A DNA stretch of 64,000 bases. Origin: Mucilaginibacter polytrichastri (GTDB lineage: Bacteria; Bacteroidota; Bacteroidia; Sphingobacteriales; Sphingobacteriaceae). The stretch spans positions 890,022-954,021 of the forward strand of contig NZ_MPPL01000001.1 in assembly GCF_001911425.1 (NCBI RefSeq). The letters are read 5' to 3'. Positions within the stretch are counted from its first letter, which is position 1, and the number at the start of each line of letters is the position of its first letter. Below, piece after piece: positions 45,300-54,252 of the stretch. The translations under genes were made by a program, and so were the position numbers. Under the pieces are notes generated by a model. The model saw only the letters and a program-made list of their open reading frames with translations. It was not told the origin of the DNA and ran no database searches.

Positions 45300-46478
45300 A
45301 TGTTAGATAAAGCAATAACCGCTAACCAAATAGAACCACAAAGTAAGCCTGCGCGCTTATATTCGTTAGATGCCTTACGCGGGTTCGATATGTTCTGGAT
45401 TATTAGTGGTGAAGGAATTGTGCATGCGCTGGCCAGGGCCACAAACTGGCCGGTGCTATTATGGATGTCTGGACAGTTACACCATACTGATTGGAATGGC
45501 ATTACTTTTTATGACATGATCTTCCCGCTCTTTTTATTTATAGCGGGTGTATCCATGCCATATTCTATAGATTATAAGTTATCTAAAGCCAATGTAAATA
45601 CTGTAGCAGATTTACCCGGGGTAGAAAAAAACAAAATCTATATTTCCATGCTACGCCGAACGCTTATCCTGCTTTTTCTGGGGATGGTGGTAAATGGCTT
45701 ATTTAAATGGAATGGTTATGAAAATACCCGGTTTGCAAGTGTGCTGGGCCGCATTGGGCTCGCCTGGTTTTTTGCGGGTATCATTTACCTTAATTTTAAT
45801 TTAAAGGGTCAGCTCATTTGGTTTGCCGGCATTTTGCTGGGTTATTGGGCTGCCATGATGCTGATACCCGTGCCAGGCTATGGGGCAGGCGTTTTAACAA
45901 TGAACGGCAGCCTGGAATCATATATCGACCGTTTGTTATTGCCCGGCAGGTTGCATGATAAGGTACATGACCCGGAGGGGATATTGTCTACCATCCCGGC
46001 AATGGGCAGTGCTATGCTGGGCATATTTACCGGCAGCTTTTTAAAAAGCAGTAATTTAAGCTGGCCCATGTGGAAAAAGGGTGTTGTGCTGTTTATTGCA
46101 GGCCTTATTTTAATAGCCGCAGGCTCTGTTTGGAACATATACTTCCCAATTAATAAACGCTTGTGGACAAGCTCTTTCGTGCTTTTTGTAGGCGGGTGGA
46201 GCGCTATTTTTTTAGCTGTATTTTATTTAATTATTGATGTTGCCGGTTATAAAAAGTGGGCTTTCCCGTTTTTAATTATCGGTGTAAATTCCATTTTTAT
46301 TTACCTGGCGGCAGAAGGGGGAATTAACTTTCAGCATACGGCCAATTATCTTTTTGGAGGTTTAATTCAATATTGTACGCCGGTATGGCAGGCGGTATGG
46401 CTTGCAGTTAGTATTACGGTTACTCAGTTGCTGTTATTATATTTTATGTATCGAAAAAAAATCTTCTTTAAGATTTAA
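45300..46478 (+). CDS. Heparan-alpha-glucosaminide N-acetyltransferase-like membrane protein (DUF5009 type)
   Basis: 392 aa with about ten membrane helices and no cleaved signal. The N-terminus carries RLYSLDALRGFDMFWIISGE, the family signature, and a His-His pair (His61, His62, in GQLHHTDWNG) at the position of the catalytic His of human HGSNAT by its local motif H-x-x-W-x-G. The family transfers an acetyl group from cytoplasmic acetyl-CoA across the membrane to a terminal alpha-glucosamine. It directly follows GH89 (12-nt gap), so the pair would convert alpha-GlcN to alpha-GlcNAc and then release it. It ends the PUL 2 operon; no terminator hairpin is obvious. Confidence 0.88.
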   Translation: MLDKAITANQIEPQSKPARLYSLDALRGFDMFWIISGEGIVHALARATNWPVLLWMSGQLHHTDWNGITFYDMIFPLFLFIAGVSMPYSIDYKLSKANVNTVADLPGVEKNKIYISMLRRTLILLFLGMVVNGLFKWNGYENTRFASVLGRIGLAWFFAGIIYLNFNLKGQLIWFAGILLGYWAAMMLIPVPGYGAGVLTMNGSLESYIDRLLLPGRLHDKVHDPEGILSTIPAMGSAMLGIFTGSFLKSSNLSWPMWKKGVVLFIAGLILIAAGSVWNIYFPINKRLWTSSFVLFVGGWSAIFLAVFYLIIDVAGYKKWAFPFLIIGVNSIFIYLAAEGGINFQHTANYLFGGLIQYCTPVWQAVWLAVSITVTQLLLLYFMYRKKIFFKI

Positions 46479-46533
46479 TTGTTATAAGATGGAGGGAGCA
46501 AATTATCAAATGTCATTTGGTGGCTTTATAAGT

Positions 46534-46563
46534 TTGGCTAATAAACTCTTTAAACGATATTTG
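46534..46563 (+). promoter_or_regulatory. Possible promoter of the RRM gene
   Basis: TTG (46534-46536), exactly 19 bases, then GATATTTG (46556-46563), one mismatch from TAnnTTTG. The box ends 5 bases before the ATG at 46569, so transcription would start at or next to the start codon (leaderless). Weak support. Confidence 0.35.
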
Positions 46564-46568
46564 TAGCA

Positions 46569-46913
46569 ATGGTTAAATTATTTATTGGGGGTTTTCCCCT
46601 GGATATATTAGAGATTGATCTGGTTAAACTGGTTAGCCCTTATGGCACAGTTAGTACCATTAAAATTGTAAGGGACAAGAAAACCGGTCAATGTAAAGGT
46701 TATGCATTTTTAGAAATGACGGATTTGGCAGGGGCAGAAAATGCAATTAGCGCACTGGACGGTACAGAAATGGGTAGCCGGGTATTAAGTTTAAATATAA
46801 CTGAAGATAAGCCCCAACCCCAAAATAACTTCCCTAACAAACAGCCAAATTACACTAAAGTAACCGCGCCGGGTAGCTTGGGCAAACCTAAAAGACCGAG
46901 GCGATTGAGCTAA
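46569..46913 (+). CDS. RRM-type RNA-binding protein
   Basis: 114 aa. A single RNA recognition motif spans residues 1-80: RNP2 is KLFIGGFP at the start and RNP1 is KGYAFLEM at ~40-47. The tail (~80-114) is short, basic and low complexity (PKRPRRLS). Small RRM proteins of this kind are common in Bacteroidota and may act as RNA chaperones. The gene is alone between the PUL 2 operon and the PLC-like gene; the upstream spacer carries a possible promoter. Confidence 0.93.
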   Translation: MVKLFIGGFPLDILEIDLVKLVSPYGTVSTIKIVRDKKTGQCKGYAFLEMTDLAGAENAISALDGTEMGSRVLSLNITEDKPQPQNNFPNKQPNYTKVTAPGSLGKPKRPRRLS

Positions 46914-47061
46914 CCCGTGTTTAGGCAAAACAAGATTTGAAGTGCGTTTCTTTAAAAAGGTAATGTGATTTAAGCATTGCCTTATTCGTTGTATGGTGAT
47001 TTGTTAAAAGAAAAACTTGCCTGCCATGTGCTTTGCGGTTATTTAATACCTTAATATACGA

Positions 47062-48156
47062 ATGAAAACGTTTTTAATTACCTTGCTGATCCTTGTTTTA
47101 CCGGCTGTTAAGCTATCGGTTCCCGATGATTTGCCGATGAATAAAGTACAGGTCATCGGTTCACATAATAGTTACAAAAAGGCCATCGATCCGGCATTGT
47201 TTAAGTTATTTCAGCTTAAAGATTCTGCCTCTGCCAGTAAAATTGACTACGAGCATATCAGTATAATCGATCAACTGGATATGGGCTTGTTAAACCTGGA
47301 GATTGATGTTTACGCCGATGAAAAAGGAGGCCGGTATGCCCACCCCAAAGGATTGGACTGGGTTAAAAATCAACCAGATTTTGACCCGGAAGGCAAGATG
47401 AAAGAACCCGGTTTTAAGGTGTTCCATATCATAGATCTTGACTTTCGCAGCCACATGCTAACATTTAAAGATGGCTTGAAACAGTTAAGGGACTGGTCTT
47501 TGGCGCATCCAGATCACAATCCCATTTTTATTACATTAGAACCTAAAGACGGAGCCTCTAAAAGTCCGGCTTCAACCCAACCCGAAAAATTTACTCCCGC
47601 AATTTTCGACGAGCTGGATAAAGTGATGCTGGATAACCTGGGTAAAGACCAGATTATTACGCCCGATATGGTGCGCGGCAAATATAAAACACTGGAAAGC
47701 GCAGTACTGCACGATAATTGGCCAACGCTTAAAAAAGCTAAAGGTAAGTTCATTTTTGTTTTGGATGATCACGAAGCTAAGCGGGCAATGTATATTACCG
47801 GCCACCCATCTTTAAAGGGTAGGGTATTGTTTGCCAATGCAGACCCCGGTACGCCAGAAGCAGCCATGATGATCAGGAATGATCCTAAAAACCCGGAAAT
47901 ACCAAGCCTGGTTAAAAAAGGATACATCATCCGTACCCGTGCCGATGCTGATACAGAGCAGGCCCGCACCAATGACCGGTCGGATTTTACTGCTGCATGT
48001 AACTCTGGTGCACAAATCATCACTACAGATTACTATCTTAAAAGCACCCACTTTAAATCAGATTACGTGGTAAGCTTTGAAACCGGCAATAAGTATTTCA
48101 GGCTTAACCCGCTATTTATTGGCAGCGTTAAGGATACACAGGGAGCTAATAAATAA
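47062..48156 (+). CDS. PI-PLC-like secreted phosphodiesterase
   Basis: 364 aa with a signal peptide (LITLLILVLPAVKLS). The catalytic frame of the PLC-like TIM barrel is present: His35 in VIGSHNSYKK, Glu80 and Asp82 in LNLEIDVYAD, and His122 in VFHIIDLDFRS. This matches the calcium-dependent phosphatidylinositol-specific phospholipase C1-like group. It should cleave a phosphodiester of an inositol phospholipid or a similar compound. It is 148 bases from the RRM gene, so a common transcript with PUL 2 is not shown, but its inositol-related role and closeness to the inositol oxygenase gene are notable. Confidence 0.82.
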   Translation: MKTFLITLLILVLPAVKLSVPDDLPMNKVQVIGSHNSYKKAIDPALFKLFQLKDSASASKIDYEHISIIDQLDMGLLNLEIDVYADEKGGRYAHPKGLDWVKNQPDFDPEGKMKEPGFKVFHIIDLDFRSHMLTFKDGLKQLRDWSLAHPDHNPIFITLEPKDGASKSPASTQPEKFTPAIFDELDKVMLDNLGKDQIITPDMVRGKYKTLESAVLHDNWPTLKKAKGKFIFVLDDHEAKRAMYITGHPSLKGRVLFANADPGTPEAAMMIRNDPKNPEIPSLVKKGYIIRTRADADTEQARTNDRSDFTAACNSGAQIITTDYYLKSTHFKSDYVVSFETGNKYFRLNPLFIGSVKDTQGANK

Positions 48157-48210
48157 CAGCCTGTAGCTATTTCCTCAAGCAAATAATCTCTCGTTTTTAA
48201 GGTTAAGATA

Positions 48211-48218
48211 TACCTTTG
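48211..48218 (+). promoter_or_regulatory. -7 box before the DUF2461 gene
   Basis: TACCTTTG, an exact TAnnTTTG match, ending 5 bases before the ATG at 48224. No TTG at the 19-nt spacing. Confidence 0.35.
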
Positions 48219-48223
48219 ATATC

Positions 48224-48916
48224 ATGTCAAATCAACAAAAACATGTTCCGGCATCTGCCCTGATTTTTTTAAAATTGTTAGCGCAAAACAATAACCGCGA
48301 TTGGTTTAATGCACATAAGGAGCAGTTTATAGAACAGCAAACATATATAGAAGCATTTGCCGGGTTGTTACTGGCCGAACTAAATACACACGATGTAATA
48401 GAAACGTTATCAGGTAAAAAGAGCCTGTACCGTATCTACCGGGATACGCGTTTCTCGACTGATAAAACACCTTACAAAGGTGGCTGGAGCGGTAATTTTA
48501 AACGGGCTACCAAACTACGCAGAGGCGGGTATTACTTCCATATAGAACCGGGTAATAATTTTGTTGGCGGTGGTTTTAGAAATCCTAATGCGGCTGATCT
48601 TAAGCTGATCCGTAACGATATTGCGTTTGATGACGCGCCATTGAGAAATATATTACAGAGCGAATCATTTATCAGCACATTTAATGTTTTACAAGGAGAA
48701 CAGCTAAAAACCGTACCTCAGGGTTTTGATGCCAACAATGCAGGCATTGATCTGCTACGTTATAAGCAGTTTTTATTGATCCGGAAGTTTACAGATGAAG
48801 AAGTACTCAGTTCATCTTTTCTGAAAGAAGCCAGCCGGACATTTAAAAATATGCGACCGTTTTTTGATTACATGAGCAGCGTTTTAACAACAGATATTAA
48901 CGGACTGGAAATTTGA
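48224..48916 (+). CDS. DUF2461 (TIGR02453-type) protein
   Basis: 230 aa, cytoplasmic. Family motifs are NNRDWFNAHKEQFIEQQ near residue 22, the basic stretch LYRIYRDTRFSTDKTPYKGG at ~68-87, and YYFHIEPGNNFVGGGFRNPN at ~104-123. The function of this widespread bacterial and fungal family is not known. The gene is monocistronic, convergent with lrp/asnC. Confidence 0.9.
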   Translation: MSNQQKHVPASALIFLKLLAQNNNRDWFNAHKEQFIEQQTYIEAFAGLLLAELNTHDVIETLSGKKSLYRIYRDTRFSTDKTPYKGGWSGNFKRATKLRRGGYYFHIEPGNNFVGGGFRNPNAADLKLIRNDIAFDDAPLRNILQSESFISTFNVLQGEQLKTVPQGFDANNAGIDLLRYKQFLLIRKFTDEEVLSSSFLKEASRTFKNMRPFFDYMSSVLTTDINGLEI

Positions 48917-48939
48917 GAAGCATTACCAGTTATTCCCAT

Positions 48940-49407
48940 CTATAAAGGATAAGCGGTATCGCTTTTGGTTTCAGATAAAACAAAGAAACTTTGCACGGTT
49001 GTAATATTAGGCAGCGTGGCTAATTTGTTTCTGTAGAAGCTGTGGTATGCTTCCATATCACTGGTGGCAATACGCAAAATAAAATCGAATGTGCCCGTCA
49101 TCTGGAAGCACTCCATTACCTCATCAAATTTAATTACTTCCTGTTCAAAGGTATTCAGGGTATCTGCAGTATGGTCATTCAACAACACCTGGCTAAATGC
49201 GATGAGGCTTCTGTTAATCTTTTTTCTATTAAGTATTGCCACAACCCGCTGAATGTATCCCTGCTCTTTTAGGCGTTTAACCCGCTCGTGAATAGTAGCT
49301 ATAGACTTGTGCAGCTTAAACGATATTTCCTTGTTAGTCAGGGAAGCATCGCGCTGCAAAAGCTTTAAAATCTCGATGTCTGTGGTGTCTAATTCTGAAT
49401 TGATCAT
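48940..49407 (-). CDS. Lrp/AsnC-family regulator
   Basis: 155 aa from the ATG at 49407 (MINSELDTTDIEILKLLQRD); the longer open frame to 49617 overlaps the divergent gene and is not used. It has an Lrp HTH (~10-55, EISFKLHKSIATIHERVKRL) and a RAM ligand domain (~70-145, GTFDFILRIATSDMEAYHSF). It is divergent from the cysteine-synthase-like gene with a 170-base spacer and probably regulates it in response to an amino acid. No -33/-7 promoter pair could be picked out confidently in the spacer. Confidence 0.9.
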   Translation of the reverse strand: MINSELDTTDIEILKLLQRDASLTNKEISFKLHKSIATIHERVKRLKEQGYIQRVVAILNRKKINRSLIAFSQVLLNDHTADTLNTFEQEVIKFDEVMECFQMTGTFDFILRIATSDMEAYHSFYRNKLATLPNITTVQSFFVLSETKSDTAYPL

Positions 49408-49577
49408 AATGTATAAAAAACGGCAGTGAAAAAAAGTACAGGCATCAAGTATTAAAGCTTTACTATACTGAAAATAACATCGCTTAATTGCCAAATAACC
49501 ATAAAATTTATGGATTATTTGATAATGGTTGTAATAATTATTGCCAATACCGAATTTTATTCGCTTAAAGCACAGTA

Positions 49578-50636
49578 ATGATGGCAGTAGTAGCGGAATT
49601 AGAGCCTTTAAGCGCAAGCATGGAGGATAAATTTAAACACTTATGGCATTTGGTTGGCAACACCCCGATGTTAGAACTTCAGTATACGTTTAAGGGTAAG
49701 CCTGGTAATATTTATGTTAAGTGTGAGCATTATAATCTTACAGGTAGTATTAAAGACCGCATGGCCCTGCATATTCTTTACCAGGCTTATAAAAATAACC
49801 GCATAAAACCTGGTGATACCATTGTTGAGGCTACCAGTGGTAACACCGGTATTTCTTTTGCCGCCATAGGTAAAGCATTAGGGCACAACGTAGTAATATG
49901 GATGCCCGAATGGTTAAGTAAAGAGCGAAAAGACATCATTAGTAGCCTTGGTGCCAAAATTAACCTGGTTAGCAAAGCCGAAGGCGGCTTTAAAGGCAGT
50001 ATCGGCCTGGCCGAAAGTATGGCGGCAGAAGACGATACCGTCTTTCTGCCCCGCCAGTTCGAAAATATTTACAATGCAGAGGCTCACGAAATAACTACCG
50101 GGCCGGAAATCTGGAAGCAGTTAGCCGCTGAGAATCTTGTACCCGATGCTTTTGTGGCAGGGGTAGGCACAGGTGGTACCGTAATGGGGATAGGGTCTTA
50201 TTTAAGAAAGATGAAACCCGAGGTAAAGATCCATCCGCTCGAGCCTGCCGAATCGCCAACACTTACTACCGGTTATAAGGTTGGCAGCCACAGAATTCAG
50301 GGTATTTCTGACGAGTTTATACCTGCCATTGTGAAGCTTAATGAAATGGATGAAATAGTGCAGGCTAATGATGGCGATGCTATTATTATGGCCCAAAAAC
50401 TCTCGAGAGAGCTGGGGCTGGCTGTTGGTATCTCGGCAGGCGCAAATGTAATTGGAGCTATTAAACTACAGCAAAAAATGGGTTTAGATAAAACCATTGT
50501 AACCCTGCTTTGCGATAGTAACAAAAAATATTTGAGCACAGACCTTGTTAAAGAAGAGCCTATAAAGGAAGGTTATGTATCAACCCAAACCATATTTACA
50601 GGATACCGCCCCATCAGCAGGTTAAGTAGGGCTTAA
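49578..50636 (+). CDS. PLP-dependent cysteine synthase family protein
   Basis: 352 aa. The fold-type II PLP signature is present: Lys59 ([10 protein letters not shown]) forms the Schiff base and [13 protein letters not shown] (~87-99) is the phosphate-binding loop; [12 protein letters not shown] (~195) completes the cofactor site. Longer than typical CysK (~310 aa). The C-terminal stretch ends with [18 protein letters not shown]. It probably makes cysteine from O-acetylserine or carries out a related beta-replacement; cystathionine beta-synthase is the main alternative. It is divergent from the Lrp-type regulator. Confidence 0.9.
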   Translation: MMAVVAELEPLSASMEDKFKHLWHLVGNTPMLELQYTFKGKPGNIYVKCEHYNLTGSIKDRMALHILYQAYKNNRIKPGDTIVEATSGNTGISFAAIGKALGHNVVIWMPEWLSKERKDIISSLGAKINLVSKAEGGFKGSIGLAESMAAEDDTVFLPRQFENIYNAEAHEITTGPEIWKQLAAENLVPDAFVAGVGTGGTVMGIGSYLRKMKPEVKIHPLEPAESPTLTTGYKVGSHRIQGISDEFIPAIVKLNEMDEIVQANDGDAIIMAQKLSRELGLAVGISAGANVIGAIKLQQKMGLDKTIVTLLCDSNKKYLSTDLVKEEPIKEGYVSTQTIFTGYRPISRLSRA

Positions 50637-50676
50637 TCATCCATACATATCATAGACTAAAAACACATCAAATTAC

Positions 50677-51123
50677 ATGAAAAAAATACTAACTGCAGTT
50701 GTATTACTGCTGATGCTAACCCAGGTAAAAGCCCAAATATTAACCCCGGTACATTGGAGTTACGCTGCTAAAAAGTTGCCCAACAACGAGGCTGTAATAT
50801 TTATTAAAGCCACAATAGACCAAGGCTGGCACGTATACTCTCAAAGTGTTAAAGATGGCGGCCCTGTTAAAACCACCATAACCATTAAGCCATCTAAAAA
50901 TTATAGCATTATTGGTACAACTACCGAACCTACGCCAATAACCAGGTTTGAAAAAGCTTTTAGTATGGATGTAAGCTATTTTGAGGGATCAGTAATATTT
51001 CAGCAAAAAATAAAACTGAAAGAAGGGCAAGCTATCGTAACCGGAACTTTGGAGTACATGACCTGTAACGATAAGCAGTGTTTACCTCCGGACGATATTG
51101 ATTTCAGCATACCTGTAAAATAA
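50677..51123 (+). CDS. DsbD-alpha-like periplasmic domain protein
   Basis: 148 aa with a signal peptide (to ~A19, TQVKAQIL). The domain resembles the N-terminal immunoglobulin-like domain of DsbD, with a terminal Cys pair in MTCNDKQCLPPDDI near residue 128-133 (the redox-active pair of DsbD-alpha has similar spacing). It receives electrons from the membrane part and passes them to periplasmic partner proteins. The gene lies 27 bases upstream of the membrane-thioredoxin part, so this organism encodes DsbD as two proteins. Confidence 0.88.
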   Translation: MKKILTAVVLLLMLTQVKAQILTPVHWSYAAKKLPNNEAVIFIKATIDQGWHVYSQSVKDGGPVKTTITIKPSKNYSIIGTTTEPTPITRFEKAFSMDVSYFEGSVIFQQKIKLKEGQAIVTGTLEYMTCNDKQCLPPDDIDFSIPVK

Positions 51124-51150
51124 TTAAGAACAGCACCCGGAACTGATTTA

Positions 51151-52824
51151 ATGAAGAAATTTATATTCATACAGCTGTTATTGGCTTGCATTATCATTAG
51201 TAATGCTACTACGCTTATAGCGCAAGATACGGTATCAACAGCGGGCGTAGAATTTACGCCTGCCGCACCTGTATCTTCTTCTGCCACTCAAGCTGTATCT
51301 GCCACAAAAGATATTGGCCAAACAAAGGTAGTTAGCAAGGCTGCGGTAAAGAAAGCAACGAAAGCTGCTGGTAAGAAAGAAGCCAGGCAAACGCTTTGGG
51401 CTATCTTTTTAGCCGGGCTGGCAGGTGGCTTTGCTGCTTTATTGATGCCATGCATTTTCCCTATGTTGCCGCTTACAGTAAGTTATTTTACCAAAACAGC
51501 CAGCGATAAAGGTTCGGCAGTGGGTAAGGCTATTATATATGGCATCTCCATTATGGTAATCTACGTGGTACTGGGCTTGCTGGTAACTATTATTTTTGGT
51601 GCCGATGCGCTCAATAGCTTATCAACCAATGGCATCTTTAATTTTGGATTTTTCTTATTAATAGTGGCGTTTGCAGCCTCGTTTCTGGGGGCGTTTGAAT
51701 TAAACCTGCCCAGCAAATGGGTAAATAAAATGGATGCCAACGCTGATAAGGGGGGTATGATGGGTTTGTTTTTCATGGCAGCCACACTATCACTGGTGTC
51801 ATTTAGCTGTACGGGGCCAATTATTGGTTTCCTGTTGGTACAGGCTGCTACCAGTGGTGCTTTATTAGGCCCTGCAATTGGTATGCTGGGTTTCTCTTTT
51901 GCTTTGGCTATTCCGTTTGCATTGTTTGCCATGTTTCCAAGTTGGATGAACTCGCTGCCAAAATCGGGTGGCTGGTTAAACAGCGTAAAAGTTACCCTGG
52001 GTTTTTTGGAGCTGGCATTATCACTGAAGTTTTTGAGTAATGTTGACCTGGCTTATCACTGGCATTGGTTTGATCGTGAAATTTTCCTGGTGCTGTGGAT
52101 AGTTATTTTTGCACTTATGGGCCTTTATCTGTTGGGTAAACTCACCTTTAGTCATGATAGTCCGCTGCCGTTTATTGGTGTACCACGTCTGTTTCTGGCG
52201 ATAATCGTACTATCATTCACCATGTATATGGTACCAGGCTTATGGGGAGCGCCGCTTAAATCAATCAGTGCGTTTTTACCACCGCAGTCTACGCAGGATT
52301 TCGATCTGTCAATCCCCGGTAATACGAGTATGATGAGTGCTGCTGCGGATACAAATTCACGTAAATACGCTGATCTGTTTGATAAGCCCAAAGGCTTTAA
52401 TCCATACTTTGATTACGACGAAGGCCTGGCTTATGCTAAAAAGGTGCACAAACCGGTTATTATTGACTTTACCGGGCATGCCTGTGTTAACTGCCGAAAA
52501 ATGGAAGCCAATGTATGGCCGGACAAACAAGTGTATCAAAAAATTACGCAGGATTATGTATTGATTCAGCTATATGTTGATGATAAAACAGACCTGGCCG
52601 TAGCAGAGCAAAGCATAACAAAAGAGGGGAGAGCAATAAAAACGATTGGAAACAAATGGAGCTATTTGCAAACATCCAAGTTTCAAGCTAATTCGCAGCC
52701 GTTTTATGTATTGCTTAACCCGGTAACGCAGCAACCGTTGGTTACACCACAGGGGGCGGATTTTGATCCGGCGAGTTATCTTAAATACTTAGATAGCGGG
52801 CTTAAGGCTTATGGGGCCTTATGA
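51151..52824 (+). CDS. dsbD: DsbD-like thiol:disulfide interchange membrane protein with thioredoxin domain
   Basis: 557 aa. Signal-like N-terminus and an alanine/lysine-rich linker (~40-80), then the CcdA-type membrane domain (~85-385) with one redox Cys in LLMPCIFPMLPL and the second in LVSFSCTGPIIG, and a C-terminal thioredoxin-like domain at ~420-557 with the active site Cys445-V-N-Cys448 (HACVNCRKME). It moves electrons from cytoplasmic thioredoxin to periplasmic proteins. The missing N-terminal alpha domain is encoded by the gene 27 bases upstream; both have their own export signal, so this is a split gene, not a frameshift. Confidence 0.92.
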   Translation: MKKFIFIQLLLACIIISNATTLIAQDTVSTAGVEFTPAAPVSSSATQAVSATKDIGQTKVVSKAAVKKATKAAGKKEARQTLWAIFLAGLAGGFAALLMPCIFPMLPLTVSYFTKTASDKGSAVGKAIIYGISIMVIYVVLGLLVTIIFGADALNSLSTNGIFNFGFFLLIVAFAASFLGAFELNLPSKWVNKMDANADKGGMMGLFFMAATLSLVSFSCTGPIIGFLLVQAATSGALLGPAIGMLGFSFALAIPFALFAMFPSWMNSLPKSGGWLNSVKVTLGFLELALSLKFLSNVDLAYHWHWFDREIFLVLWIVIFALMGLYLLGKLTFSHDSPLPFIGVPRLFLAIIVLSFTMYMVPGLWGAPLKSISAFLPPQSTQDFDLSIPGNTSMMSAAADTNSRKYADLFDKPKGFNPYFDYDEGLAYAKKVHKPVIIDFTGHACVNCRKMEANVWPDKQVYQKITQDYVLIQLYVDDKTDLAVAEQSITKEGRAIKTIGNKWSYLQTSKFQANSQPFYVLLNPVTQQPLVTPQGADFDPASYLKYLDSGLKAYGAL

Positions 52825-52846
52825 TGAAGTATTAGTTAAAATAGTA

Positions 52847-52948
52847 ATGGCAATCATGTCCTTAATTGGTTTGGCTGCATTATATGTTATTATCCGGATG
52901 ATTGTCAATCGCTGTAAAGGCAAAGATGAGTTAGACGGATTACTATAA
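52847..52948 (+). CDS. Possible 33-aa single-helix membrane peptide
   Basis: The frame reads MAIMSLIGLAALYVIIRMIV followed by a charged end (NRCKGKDELDGLL). One membrane helix with a positive-inside tail, 22 bases after the dsbD stop and ahead of a terminator, so it could be the last gene of the dsbD operon. There is no independent evidence for translation. Confidence 0.35.
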   Translation: MAIMSLIGLAALYVIIRMIVNRCKGKDELDGLL

Positions 52949-52997
52949 AAAAGTCTTCATTCGTTCTTTAATTAGTTAGTTTAGTTAATTAAGTAAA

Positions 52998-53028
52998 CAA
53001 AAGCATCCTCAGAAGCGGATGCTTTTTG
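52998..53028 (+). terminator. Terminator of the dsbD operon
   Basis: Arms 52999-53008 (aaaagcatcc) and 53017-53026 (ggatgctttt) pair exactly around an 8-base loop, with a T tract at the end. Confidence 0.85.
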
Positions 53029-53083
53029 TGTTTGTAGAACTTTTTAGAATATTATAAAATCCATAATCAGTCACAAAAAAACC

Positions 53084-53120
53084 CGGTATGCATTGATCTG
53101 AATACCGGGGTTTTTGTTTT
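53084..53120. terminator. Second hairpin, between convergent dsbD operon and ychF
   Basis: aacccggtat (53090-53099) pairs with the ataccggggtt stretch at 53102-53112 with a one-base bulge; A-tract on the left and T-tract on the right make it usable from both strands. It most likely ends ychF on the minus strand. Confidence 0.65.
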
Positions 53121-53148
53121 GTCTCTTGTTTCTAGATTCTTGCTTCTA
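53121..53148. repeat. CTTG/TTCTTG-rich dispersed repeat, copy 1
   Basis: A TTCTTG-type low-complexity stretch whose last 12 bases (ttcttgcttcta) are identical to the end of the copy at 59000-59032. It lies directly after the ychF stop codon. Probably a dispersed intergenic repeat of this genome. Confidence 0.5.
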
Positions 53149-53154
53149 CAAAAC

Positions 53155-54252
53155 CTATACGTTAAAACGGAAGTGCATAATATCGCCATCCTGTACAATG
53201 TAGGTTTTACCCTCAACACCCATTTTGCCGGCTTCTTTACAAGCAGCCTCCGAGCCATATTTAACAAAGTCATCGTACTTAATCACTTCGGCGCGGATAA
53301 AACCTTTCTCAAAATCGCTGTGAATTACGCCGGCAGCCTGTGGGGCGGTAAAGCCCTGGGTAATGGTCCAGGCGCGTACTTCCTGTACACCTGCGGTAAA
53401 GTAGGTGCTTAGTTTTAAGAGTTGGTAAGCAGCTTTAATTAGCTTATTTACGCCCGATTCCTCCAAACCAAGGTCATCCAAAAACATCTGGCGTTCTTCG
53501 TAAGTTTCCAGTTGTGCAATTTCAGATTCTATCTGGGCCGAGATGATCAGCACGCGTGCGTTCTCACCTTTAACAGCTTTTTTAACCTGCTCCACGTAAG
53601 CATTGCCGGTATTAACCGATTTTTCTTCTACGTTACAAACGTACATTACAGGTTTTGCGGTAAGCAGCCACAGGTCTTCAATAACGTCCTGGTCTTCCTC
53701 GGCAACCGGGGCAGTACGGGCAGATTTACCTTCCAGTAAGTGGTTTTTGTAAACGGTTAAAATTTCTTGTGCACGTTTAGCATCCTTATCGCCAACCTTG
53801 GCCGATTTTTCTACCTTTTGCAGTTTTTTCTCTACCGAATCCAGATCTTTCAACTGCAGTTCGGTATCAATAATTTCTTTATCGCGAATAGGGTCTACAG
53901 AGCCATCCACGTGTATCACGTTATCGTCATCAAAGCAACGCAAAACGTGGATGATGGCATTGGTAGCACGGATATTACCTAAAAATTGGTTACCCAAGCC
54001 TTCTCCTTTACTGGCACCTTTAACAAGGCCGGCAATGTCAACAATTTCTATCACGTTAGGCACCACGCGTTGCGGGTTCACCAGTTCGGCCAGCTTTGTC
54101 ATGCGCTCATCCGGCACAGTAATTACGCCTATGTTTGGTTCAATGGTACAAAACGGAAAGTTTGCCGCTTGTGCCTTTGCATTTGATAAACAGTTAAAAA
54201 GTGTCGACTTACCCACATTTGGCAAGCCTACTATACCACATTGTAAACCCAT
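53155..54252 (-). CDS. ychF: YchF/Obg-like ATPase
   Basis: 365 aa. P-loop GLPNVGKSTLFN near the start, switch DIAGLVKGASKGEGLGN, and in place of the GTPase specificity NKxD it has NVEE (CNVEEKS), which explains ATP over GTP preference in YchF. A coiled-coil follows (~130-180, LDSVEKKLQKVEK), and a C-terminal TGS domain (~280-365). A ribosome-associated, redox-linked ATPase; single copy in most bacteria. Divergent from mgtE. Confidence 0.97.
   Translation of the reverse strand: MGLQCGIVGLPNVGKSTLFNCLSNAKAQAANFPFCTIEPNIGVITVPDERMTKLAELVNPQRVVPNVIEIVDIAGLVKGASKGEGLGNQFLGNIRATNAIIHVLRCFDDDNVIHVDGSVDPIRDKEIIDTELQLKDLDSVEKKLQKVEKSAKVGDKDAKRAQEILTVYKNHLLEGKSARTAPVAEEDQDVIEDLWLLTAKPVMYVCNVEEKSVNTGNAYVEQVKKAVKGENARVLIISAQIESEIAQLETYEERQMFLDDLGLEESGVNKLIKAAYQLLKLSTYFTAGVQEVRAWTITQGFTAPQAAGVIHSDFEKGFIRAEVIKYDDFVKYGSEAACKEAGKMGVEGKTYIVQDGDIMHFRFNV

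Noticed and set aside
50677..52824. Frameshifted or broken dsbD
   Set aside because: The two parts have separate signal sequences and a 27-base gap with a clean stop and start, so this is a split architecture and not a pseudogene.
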